Part shown: piece by piece, positions 1-6,141 of the stretch | How the letters are laid out: every line of letters starts with the position of its first letter | How positions within the stretch are numbered: position 1 is the stretch's first letter | DNA from: DAOPXV01 sp035352535 | GTDB taxonomy: Bacteria; Muiribacteriota; UBA9980 | Reading direction: 5' to 3' | Length of the DNA: 10,978 nucleotides | Assembly (NCBI GenBank): GCA_964545075.1 | Contig: CAZJFS010000149.1 | Coordinates: 1-10,978 of the forward strand | Notes under the pieces: generated by a model | What the model was told of the DNA's origin: nothing | The model's input: only the letters and a program-made list of their open reading frames with translations | Databases searched by the model: none | Made by a program: the position numbers and the translations under genes

Positions 1-13
1 CCCCTGAAAATCC

Positions 14-39
14 AAAAACCCCCAGCAATCGCTGGGGGT
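14..39 (-). terminator. Rho-independent terminator of the tRNA-Thr gene
   Basis: A perfect 9-bp stem (ACCCCCAGC at 18-26 with GCTGGGGGT at 31-39) closes a 4-nt loop. On the minus strand it is followed by a T run (complement of 14-17, then GGATTTT). It starts 9 nt past the tRNA 3' end, where an intrinsic terminator for this single-tRNA transcript would be expected. Confidence 0.85.
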
Positions 40-47
40 CTTAGACA

Positions 48-120
48 AGCCAACCACGGGAGTCGAACCCGCGACCTGCGGTTTACGAAACCGCTGCTCT
101 ACCAACTGAGCTAAGTTGGC
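48..120 (-). tRNA. tRNA-Thr (anticodon CGU)
   Basis: The 73-nt minus-strand sequence folds as a full cloverleaf. The acceptor stem is GCCAACT/GGTTGGC, with one T-G pair at its base. The D arm reads GCTC-AGTTGGTA-GAGC. The anticodon stem GCGGT/ACCGC carries loop TTCGTAA, giving anticodon CGT (decodes ACG, Thr). The variable loop is AGGTC and the T arm is GCGGG-TTCGACT-CCCGT. The discriminator base is T, and CCA is not encoded. A strong promoter lies just upstream and a terminator just downstream, so it appears to be transcribed alone. Confidence 0.95.
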
Positions 121-134
121 TGATTGTGAAATTT

Positions 135-163
135 ATTATAGCATAGTCATTTTAAAATTTCAA
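135..163 (-). promoter_or_regulatory. Sigma70-type promoter of tRNA-Thr
   Basis: On the minus strand a -35 box TTGAAA (163-158) is separated by exactly 17 bp from a consensus -10 box TATAAT (140-135). An extended -10 TG dinucleotide (TGC) directly precedes the -10. The start site would be near 128, leaving a leader of about 8 nt before the tRNA. Confidence 0.75.
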
Positions 164-174
164 GCATTATTTTA

Positions 175-210
175 AGAAAAATTTATTTACCGCGCAATTT
201 ATAAATTGCG
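175..210 (-). terminator. Candidate terminator of the histidine kinase gene (perfect palindrome)
   Basis: Positions 193-210 form a perfect 18-bp palindrome (CGCAATTTA/TAAATTGCG). On the minus strand it is followed by AT-rich DNA with a T5 run about 9 nt away. It lies about 130 nt past the kinase stop codon. A terminator is the simplest reading, but the stem is AT-rich and the T run is displaced, so a protein-binding palindrome is also possible. Confidence 0.4.
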
Positions 211-338
211 GAACATTGATCCGGGCAACAGGCCTATGCTGACGCAAAAAATTCAGAGCACTTTCGATTCGCTCGCGCGGCATCCTGATCGCGGATATAT
301 AATGGTTCTCGAATATAATAACTATATCGCCGAAACTC

Positions 339-1901
339 TCACAAAGTAAATTCGAGAATGAATTTAGTTCCATTATTGCGTTCTACTTTTATCGTGCCAT
401 GCAATTGTCGTATCATTGTTTTCACGAGCATAAGCCCGAATCCATTAGGGTTGGTTATATCGACGGATTCAGGAATTCCGATTCCGTTGTCGCTGATAGT
501 GACGGTGGCGCGATTATCATTCGCTGTGGCGGCTATCGCTATCAATCCGTTTTCATGGCCTGTAAAAGCGTATTTCATAATGTTTGTGAGTATTTCGTTA
601 ACGATTATTCCCAGTTCGGAAGATTTTTTCGTGTCAAGCGCAAAATTATCGATGTTTTTTTCGATTTTAATTTTGTCCTTATTCGGAAATTCGGCGACGA
701 TCTGATCGATAAGGGTCGAAAAGTATTCCTTAAAAGGTATTTCCTTGAAATAATCTGAGACATAAAGCTTGTCGTATAATAACATCATGCTCAACACGCG
801 GCTCTTGGCGTCCTTGAGGGCGGCGATAGCGATCGGGTCCTTCAACGTCATCGCCTGCAGAAACATAAAACCGGCTACGGCGTTCATGTTATTTTTGATG
901 CGATGGTGAACTTCTTTTAGAAGCAGCTCTTTTTCCTGGAGAAGATCTTTTACTTTTTCTTCCGCGAGCTGGTGATTGGTGATATCAAAACCGACGGCCT
1001 GATATTCTATAAGCTGCCCGGCGGGCGAAAATATCCCCTGCTGCGTCCAGCGCTGCCAGCGAGTTTCGTTGGAAGGGCTGAGTAAAATGCGGTGGGTATA
1101 TTCAACGGTTGGGTTATCCTTTGTGATCTCTTTGATCTTTTTAAGAATTGTTGACAGGTCGGGTTCGGGAATATGAGGAATAAAATTTTTATTGATAAGC
1201 TCGGCCTGGTCTTTTTTATAATACCTGGCATAAGCGCTATTTGCAAAGGAGAGTTTGCCATTTGGCAGGTAACGGCAAATAAGTTCCGTTTGCCCTTCAA
1301 GTATTGAATAATACCGAGCCTCGTTGAGGCGCGCTTCTTCCGCCAGTTTGCGCTCGGTGATGTCGCTTATTATGATGCGGTGTATAGTTTCGCAGGTAGC
1401 TTTTTCCACGGACGCGCTTATCTCGAGCCTTGCCCAGAAAAAAGACGCGTCGCGCCGCTGCATCCTCAACTCAAACGTTTGCGGCTCGCCTGTTTCAAGA
1501 AGATTTTTACGGCGCAGATAATAAATATCCTGATCTTCGGCAGCGATAAAATCAGTGAACGGCTGTTTAACAATAGTCTTCCGGTCCGAGCCAAGCAGTT
1601 CGGCCCCCCTGAGATTGAGCTCCGTTATCAGGCCTTGTTTGCTGGCCGTAAAATAACCGATCGGCGCCAGGTCATACAGATCAAAATATTTGGCGCGCGA
1701 GATCTCCAGTTCCTCCTGCGTGCGACGTAATTCATCGTTCTGCATCTCCAGTTCGATCTGATGCACGCGCAGTTCCTGGACCAGCTTATCCGGTTCATCA
1801 AATGGAAGCGCCTGATCTATCTGGATCTCGTTTTCAGCGATCTCTTCCGCGAGATTTCGCAGATTCGCCATTTCATCATCACCATTGAGCTTTTTGATCA
1901 T
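339..1901 (-). CDS. Soluble PAS-PAS sensor histidine kinase, HisKA_2 type
   Basis: The predicted 520-aa protein is a cytoplasmic sensor kinase with no signal peptide or membrane segment. An N-terminal coiled coil (about residues 35-70, with LRVHQIELEMQNDELRR) precedes PAS domain 1 (about 70-185) and PAS domain 2 (about 195-310, ending GFDIT). A second short coiled coil then leads to the dimerisation/phosphoacceptor box KEVHHRIKNN, with His about 332. The ATPase domain shows an N box (NEILTN, about 435), a G1 box (DNGIGIP, about 471) and a G2 box (GFGLMLVK, about 487). HHRIKNN is typical of HisKA_2/HWE-related kinases. The ATG at 1901 was chosen because AAGGGGG lies 6 nt upstream; the ATG at 1925 has no ribosome site. 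The stimulus is unknown; PAS domains commonly sense redox state, gases or small ligands. The divergent response regulator at 2468 is the likely partner. Confidence 0.93.
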   Translation of the reverse strand: MIKKLNGDDEMANLRNLAEEIAENEIQIDQALPFDEPDKLVQELRVHQIELEMQNDELRRTQEELEISRAKYFDLYDLAPIGYFTASKQGLITELNLRGAELLGSDRKTIVKQPFTDFIAAEDQDIYYLRRKNLLETGEPQTFELRMQRRDASFFWARLEISASVEKATCETIHRIIISDITERKLAEEARLNEARYYSILEGQTELICRYLPNGKLSFANSAYARYYKKDQAELINKNFIPHIPEPDLSTILKKIKEITKDNPTVEYTHRILLSPSNETRWQRWTQQGIFSPAGQLIEYQAVGFDITNHQLAEEKVKDLLQEKELLLKEVHHRIKNNMNAVAGFMFLQAMTLKDPIAIAALKDAKSRVLSMMLLYDKLYVSDYFKEIPFKEYFSTLIDQIVAEFPNKDKIKIEKNIDNFALDTKKSSELGIIVNEILTNIMKYAFTGHENGLIAIAATANDNRATVTISDNGIGIPESVDITNPNGFGLMLVKTMIRQLHGTIKVERNNGTKFILEFTL

Positions 1902-1907
1902 AACCGT

Positions 1908-1914
1908 CCCCCTT
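1908..1914 (-). promoter_or_regulatory. Shine-Dalgarno site that fixes the kinase start
   Basis: AAGGGGG on the minus strand lies 6 nt before the ATG at 1901-1899. No comparable site precedes the longer start at 1925, so the shorter protein is preferred. Confidence 0.75.
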
Positions 1915-1923
1915 GGATGAACC

Positions 1924-1967
1924 ATTATATTAAATTGCCAACATATGCGATCATAACGATTTATGAT
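1924..1967 (-). promoter_or_regulatory. Candidate kinase promoter with an operator-like dyad
   Basis: On the minus strand a TATAAT -10 box (1929-1924) would start transcription near 1917, giving a short leader that holds the Shine-Dalgarno site. No good -35 box is present at 17 bp. A perfect dyad, ATCATAA-CGAT-TTATGAT (1950-1967), overlaps the expected -35 region (about 1947-1952). A weak -35 under a dyad is what an activator- or repressor-controlled promoter often looks like. The regulator is unknown. Confidence 0.35.
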
Positions 1968-2355
1968 GTGCGCGTGAACCGATTTTTTACTTCAGCCGTA
2001 TATTAGACTATGAGCCAAATTTTATTAAATTAAAATTAGAAACGCCAGATGTATTTTACAAAAAAAAACGAAAAATTTCAAGGACCGGAATACCGCTGAT
2101 TTCAGAAGATTATAAATGTAATATTTTTCATAATCGGCTGCGGCTATACATAATTTTATTTTTTTTACTAACTATATTTTTATCAAATATTCTGAAAAAA
2201 ATCCATTCATTAAGTTTACGATAGATAAGTAGGTTCAAACCGGCTTATGAAGAAACGCATACCGGCTGACCAAAGAACCGCAAGCCCGTATTAAATCAAG
2301 AAAATAGCAGGCTTGTTTTTAACCGCGCAGCCGGTTTCATTTCATTAATATTCTA
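1930..2355. other. Long AT-rich intergenic region between kinase and response regulator
   Basis: No convincing gene lies here on either strand. It holds the dyad at 1950-1967, an AT-rich segment with several A/T tracts (about 2020-2220), a split inverted repeat GATTAT (2108-2113)/ATAATC (2130-2135), and the ACCGGCT repeat set at 2239-2335. For a divergent pair of genes this spacer is long. It may carry regulator sites or a small RNA, but I recognise no known riboswitch or RNA family. Confidence 0.5.
2239..2335 (+). repeat. ACCGGCT direct repeats with an inverted copy, enclosing a CAAGCC/GGCTTG-T5 hairpin
   Basis: ACCGGCT occurs at 2239-2245 and 2261-2267, exactly 22 bp apart, and its exact inverse AGCCGGT is at 2329-2335. 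Between the second and third copies, CAAGCC (2281-2286) pairs with GGCTTG (2310-2315), which is followed by T5. The set ends 20 bp upstream of the response-regulator -35 box. It could be an activator-binding array, with half-sites on one DNA face, or the folded 3' part of a small RNA ending at the T run. Confidence 0.4.
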
Positions 2356-2384
2356 TTGACTTATTGCCCCGGTTTTGTTAATAT
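2356..2384 (+). promoter_or_regulatory. Sigma70-type promoter of the response regulator gene
   Basis: TTGACT (2356-2361) is followed after exactly 17 bp by TAATAT (2379-2384), preceded by the extended -10 motif TGT. The predicted start is near 2391, giving a leader of about 77 nt before the ATG at 2468. This argues against the upstream in-frame TTG at 2396 being the translation start. Confidence 0.65.
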
Positions 2385-2467
2385 GAAAATAGTGGTTGTT
2401 CCGATATGATATTCAACTCGGCCGTTTACTGAAAAGTGTTCATTTTCAAAGAAAGCAGGTGTACCGC

Positions 2468-2908
2468 ATGGCACGGGGGCAAAAAAAGTATAACGTTTTC
2501 ATCGTAGACGACGACGAACTCTCCATTCAGATCATCGCTGACATGCTTTCAGAGTACTCCGAATACAAGGTCACTAAATTTTTGAACTCGCCGAACGCGC
2601 TAAACGCCATCGCCGACATTAAACCCGACATTGTCATACTTGACGTAAATATGCCCGTAATGAATGGTTTCGAGATCTGCGAAGCCATTAAATTCAATCA
2701 TGAAACGCGCAGGATCTCTGTAATCCTCGTCACCACTTTCGATTCAAAATATTCCAGGTGCGACGGCCTCGTCAGATATGGCGCCGATTCTTATATCGCA
2801 AAACCAATCAACCGTGACCGCCTTCTGCGGTGCGTCCAAAATATCATTAAAATAAGGGAAAGACAAAACCCTGAAAATAATAACGCCTTTTTTTCTGAAG
2901 CTATATGA
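2468..2908 (+). CDS. Single-domain response regulator (CheY-like receiver)
   Basis: The 146-aa product is almost entirely a receiver domain. Acidic residues D14-D16 (FIVDDDE) would bind magnesium. D59 (VILDVNMP) is the phosphoacceptor. T89/T90 (LVTTF) supplies the switch Thr, and K112 (AKP) is the conserved lysine. A short charged tail of about 20 residues follows, with no DNA-binding or enzymatic output domain, so it would act through protein-protein contacts or as a phosphorelay intermediate. The ATG at 2468 has AGGTG 6 nt upstream and lies downstream of the predicted promoter; the open frame extends upstream to a TTG at 2396. The gene is divergent from the PAS kinase at 339-1901, its probable cognate donor, though that pairing is inferred from position only. 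Confidence 0.92.
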   Translation: MARGQKKYNVFIVDDDELSIQIIADMLSEYSEYKVTKFLNSPNALNAIADIKPDIVILDVNMPVMNGFEICEAIKFNHETRRISVILVTTFDSKYSRCDGLVRYGADSYIAKPINRDRLLRCVQNIIKIRERQNPENNNAFFSEAI

Positions 2909-2946
2909 TCTCTGATCTTCGTGCTTAGCGTCCGGCTGAAAGCAAC

Positions 2947-2975
2947 GAAAATGCCGAGCTAGCTCATTTTCTTTT
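2947..2975 (+). terminator. Candidate terminator after the response regulator
   Basis: GAAAAT (2947-2952) pairs with ATTTTC (2966-2971), and GAG (2956-2958) pairs with CTC (2963-2965) around loop CTAG, leaving a GCC bulge. TTTT follows at 2972-2975. It lies about 40 nt past the stop codon, between two convergent genes. The stem is rather AT-rich, so the call is moderate. Confidence 0.45.
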
Positions 2976-3071
2976 GGGCGTTTTTAACGTAAGAGCCGAA
3001 GACGAATATAATCTTGAAAGGCACCCCGGCGTTCGGACAATGGCTGCGAATCGAAATCCTCAGCTTCCAGT

Positions 3072-6032
3072 TTAAATCACCGCGCCGTGCTCTCTTAATA
3101 TTTCAGCGATACGCGTGTATCCCTTTTCCTCGGCGAGCTTCAATGGCGTATAACCTTTGTCATCGCATATGTTATAATCCGCGCCGTTTTTAATGAGAAG
3201 CTCGGAAATGTCGGAAAATCCCGTGCCAACGGCTATCATAAGCGCCGTATTGCCGTAACTGTCGAAAGCGTTCAGGTCGGCCCCGCGCTCTATCAGAATC
3301 CTTACCACTTCCGTATGGCCCTTCATGCTCGCGGCTATGACCGGGCTTGCGCCGTTTTTACCGGGCGTATTAACGTCGGCGCCGGCTTCGATAAGAACTT
3401 TTACCGTTTCGGCATGGCCGTAATTAGACGCCCATATGAGCGCCGTATCATCCTCAAAGAAAAGAACGTTGGGATTGGCGCCGCGGTCAATGAATATCTT
3501 GACTATTTCAGCGTTCCCGGAAATAATGGCATGCATGAGAACGGTATTATTTTCTTCGAATTCGACGTTGAAATTTTCAGTCCTGTCGAGTATCGCCGAT
3601 AAAATTTCAGGCTGCTCATGGTCCACCGCGGAAAGCATGGCGTTGTTGCCGTTTCTGTCCTCGCTTGAAAGATCGGCCCCGCGCTCTATCAAGGAATTCG
3701 CTATATTAACGTTCCCGCATTCTATCGCTTCAAGAAGCGCCGTATTGCGGTTTTTATCGCAGGCATTGATATCGGCGCCGGCTTCGATCAAAAGCATAGA
3801 TATTTCAGGCTGCATCTTGTGCACCGAACGAATGAGAAGCGAACGTTCCTTCGAATCGCGCGCGTTAACGTCCGCCCCGGCATCTATGAGCATTTTCGCG
3901 ACTTCGTAATGACAGCCGTTGACCGCCCACATTAAAGCGCTATAACCGTAATTGTCGCGGACCGAAACATCGGCGCGGGAATCAAGAAGCTTGCGGACTG
4001 TGAGGTCATGTCCTTTGTATGAAGCGGCTATAAGCGGGGTGGTCCCATTAGAACCGGTCGCATTGACGTCGGCGCCGACGCCGATAAGAAGGGTCGCGAT
4101 CTCGGCCCGGCCATAACCGGACGCCCATATCAACGGCGTGTCGCTATCGTAAACGGTATCGTTCACGCTCACGCCGTGCTCGATAAGAAGTTTCAAAATA
4201 TCCGCATGGCCCTCGACTATGGCGTGGCGAAGCATAGTGCATTTTTCCTCTTCGGTCACGATTATATTTTTAAATTTTTGAAGGAGGAGCCTGACTATCT
4301 CCGTATATCCACGATCGATGGCGTATATGAGGGAACTATTGCCGCTGTTATCCTCCAGGCTTATAATAGCGCCATGCTCGATAAGCGCCCGGACTATTTC
4401 TGTATGGCCGCGCTCCGAAGACGCCATGAGAGCGGTATTATTGTTCCTGTCCTTAACGTTGACGTCGGCGCCGGACTCGATCAAAAAACGAACGATGCCG
4501 GTATGCCCTTTAAAAGCGGCGCGCATAAGAGCGGTGCGGCCCTTGATATTTTTGACGTTGACGTCGGCGCCCTTATTCACAAGATAACTTACGATATCTT
4601 CATGGCCAAGGTAAGCGGCCCACATCAGGGCGGTCCCGCCGAAATTTTCGCGCGCGTTTATATTCGCGCGCTTTTCTACGAGCAATTTTATTATCTCGAA
4701 ATTCCCTTTCATCGTAGCGTGTATCAATGAAGTGTTCTCTTTCGTATCGCACACGTTAACGTCGACTTCTTTCCGCATTAAAAGCGCTACAATCGCAGCA
4801 TTGCCGCATTCCACGGCGGCCATAAGGGCCGTCATGCCGCGATTGTTTTTCACATTGACGTCGGCGCCGGCTTCAATCAAAGCACCTGCTATTTCAGCGT
4901 TTTCTTTTTCGACGGCCACCATGAGGGCGGTCGAACCTTCTCCGTCGCGTTCATTCACTCCGGCTTTATTTTCGATTAAAAGGCGGGCGATCTCGTAATA
5001 TCCTTTGAAAGCCGCGCGCATAAGGACCGTTCTGCCCTTGACATTTTTCACGTTGACATCGGCGCCGGCTTCGATAAGCGTTTTAATGACGTTGAGATGC
5101 CCTCCAAACGCCGCCCACATGAGGGAACCGGAACCGTAATGCTCGGTCACGTCAACCGAGGCGCCATAAGACACGAGCATTTTTACGATCCCGTCATGCC
5201 CGCCCAGCGCTGCCCACATTAATGCCACGCTGCCGTAATTTTCAGTCACGTTAATATCGGCGCCGGCATCCAGAAGAAGCTTGACGATACTCGCAAACCC
5301 TTTATAAGCGGCCCACATCAGTGCAGTCATGCCATTGTTGCGCCTGACGTTAAGGTCGGCCTGAGCTTCAATCAAAATTCTGACCGGCTCTACGTGCCCC
5401 TTGAAAGCGGCCCATATAAGAGCGGTCCCGCCGTTGTTATCGCGCATATCGAGGTCGGCTCCGGCTTCGATAAGCGTGTTCATTATTTCCTTATAACCTT
5501 TAAGCGCCGCCCACATTAGCACCGTGCTATCACTGTGGTCGCGGATATTCACGTCCGCGCCTTTTTTTATAAGCAGCCTGGCCGTTTCGATCCGGCCCTT
5601 ATCGACAGCCATCATCAAAGGCGTCTGACCACGCTCGTTTTTCAGATTTATATCGGCGCCGCTTTCTATCATCGCGTTGACGTTATCGTTCTCCCCGTTT
5701 TCCACGGCGTCAAAAAAACCCCTCGGATTGATATAAAAACCGGCGGACTGGTCGTACAATTTCAATATATCGATTATCTCGTTGTTTTTCTTTGAAATGG
5801 CGAACATCAGCGCGCTGAAACCCTCGCCGTCCTTTACGGAAGCGTCCGCGCCTTTATCCAGAAGCATTTTCACGATCTCGCGATTGCCATATATAGCCGC
5901 GTGCATCAGAGGCGTCATACCCTCGCCGTCACGGGCATTTACATCTATGCCTTTTTCAAGCTGAAGCTTCGCGATATCCGCATAACCATTGTCTATGGCC
6001 CATATCAGGCCTAAATAACCATAATCTTCCAT
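3072..6032 (-). CDS. Giant ankyrin-repeat protein (about 30 repeats)
   Basis: The 986-aa product is ankyrin repeats from end to end, with no signal peptide, membrane segment or catalytic domain seen. About 30 units of 33 residues follow the pattern xGxTALMWAAxxGHxEIVxxLIEAGADVNxxD. Unit 1 spans 1-36 and the last ends at 986 (LREHGAVI). Units 3 and 4 (about 70-133) are degenerate. ALMWAA or close variants recur in units 6-10, 15 and 22. Such solenoids bind other proteins; no partner can be named. A start at 6032 is supported by GGGTG 4 nt upstream and a promoter with a perfect TTGACA box. The gene is divergent from the HEAT-repeat gene and shares about 110 bp of control DNA with it. The C-terminal third carries a seven-unit duplication. 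Ankyrin arrays are often called eukaryote-like, but free-living bacteria carry them too, so a host-directed role is not implied. Confidence 0.95.
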   Translation of the reverse strand: MEDYGYLGLIWAIDNGYADIAKLQLEKGIDVNARDGEGMTPLMHAAIYGNREIVKMLLDKGADASVKDGEGFSALMFAISKKNNEIIDILKLYDQSAGFYINPRGFFDAVENGENDNVNAMIESGADINLKNERGQTPLMMAVDKGRIETARLLIKKGADVNIRDHSDSTVLMWAALKGYKEIMNTLIEAGADLDMRDNNGGTALIWAAFKGHVEPVRILIEAQADLNVRRNNGMTALMWAAYKGFASIVKLLLDAGADINVTENYGSVALMWAALGGHDGIVKMLVSYGASVDVTEHYGSGSLMWAAFGGHLNVIKTLIEAGADVNVKNVKGRTVLMRAAFKGYYEIARLLIENKAGVNERDGEGSTALMVAVEKENAEIAGALIEAGADVNVKNNRGMTALMAAVECGNAAIVALLMRKEVDVNVCDTKENTSLIHATMKGNFEIIKLLVEKRANINARENFGGTALMWAAYLGHEDIVSYLVNKGADVNVKNIKGRTALMRAAFKGHTGIVRFLIESGADVNVKDRNNNTALMASSERGHTEIVRALIEHGAIISLEDNSGNSSLIYAIDRGYTEIVRLLLQKFKNIIVTEEEKCTMLRHAIVEGHADILKLLIEHGVSVNDTVYDSDTPLIWASGYGRAEIATLLIGVGADVNATGSNGTTPLIAASYKGHDLTVRKLLDSRADVSVRDNYGYSALMWAVNGCHYEVAKMLIDAGADVNARDSKERSLLIRSVHKMQPEISMLLIEAGADINACDKNRNTALLEAIECGNVNIANSLIERGADLSSEDRNGNNAMLSAVDHEQPEILSAILDRTENFNVEFEENNTVLMHAIISGNAEIVKIFIDRGANPNVLFFEDDTALIWASNYGHAETVKVLIEAGADVNTPGKNGASPVIAASMKGHTEVVRILIERGADLNAFDSYGNTALMIAVGTGFSDISELLIKNGADYNICDDKGYTPLKLAEEKGYTRIAEILREHGAVI
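3159..4346 (-). repeat. Higher-order duplication inside the ankyrin gene (7-unit period)
   Basis: Ankyrin units 18-22 (nt 4346-3852, residues 563-727) match units 25-29 (nt 3653-3159, residues 794-958) in order and in features specific to each unit: TxLxHAI in 19/26, DTxLIWAS in 20/27, PxIAAS in 21/28, and YGxxALMxAV in 22/29. The offset is 693 nt, exactly seven 33-residue units. This points to a block duplication and not independent single-repeat growth. Confidence 0.7.
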
Positions 6033-6062
6033 TTGACACCCGCCATCTATTTTTGTAATACC

Positions 6063-6091
6063 ATACTATACTTATCAGATTTTATTGTCAA
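6063..6091 (-). promoter_or_regulatory. Promoter of the ankyrin gene
   Basis: On the minus strand a perfect TTGACA (6091-6086) is followed after 17 bp by TAGTAT (6068-6063). An alternative -10, TATAGT, sits at 15 bp spacing. The start near 6056 would give a leader of about 24 nt containing the GGGTG ribosome site. An ATCAGATT half-site lies inside the spacer. Confidence 0.55.
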
Positions 6092-6114
6092 GAAAATTTT
6101 ACGCTTAATCTGAT
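6074..6114. repeat. Split inverted repeat between the ankyrin and HEAT genes (operator candidate)
   Basis: ATCAGATT (6074-6081) and its exact inverse AATCTGAT (6107-6114) are 33 bp apart centre to centre, close to three helical turns. The left arm falls between the -35 and -10 boxes of the ankyrin promoter. The right arm lies upstream of the HEAT promoter. This geometry suits a repressor or looping regulator of both genes. Chance occurrence in AT-rich DNA is possible. Confidence 0.4.
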
Positions 6115-6141
6115 CTTTTTGTTATAAGGAATAACTCCGTA

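Noticed and set aside
167..373. 68-aa minus-strand open frame overlapping the kinase 3' end
   Set aside because: Its ATG lies inside the kinase coding sequence with no ribosome site, and the frame runs through the palindrome and candidate terminator. I see no recognisable motif. It could be a small coupled gene but is not supported.
2225..2320. Possible c-di-GMP riboswitch near CAAACC and ACGCA motifs
   Set aside because: The paired helices expected for the GEMM fold are not formed: the two ACCGGC segments are direct and not complementary copies. It also lies upstream of the predicted response-regulator promoter.
2396..2467. Extended start (TTG) for the response regulator
   Set aside because: The TTG is only about 5 nt from the predicted transcription start with no ribosome site, and the extra 24 residues lie outside the receiver fold. 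ATG 2468 has AGGTG at good spacing.
3315..4998. Several plus-strand open frames opposite the ankyrin gene (for example 4176-4730)
   Set aside because: They are antisense to a clearly coding 986-aa repeat protein; its repeated codons keep other frames open. No domains or ribosome sites support them.
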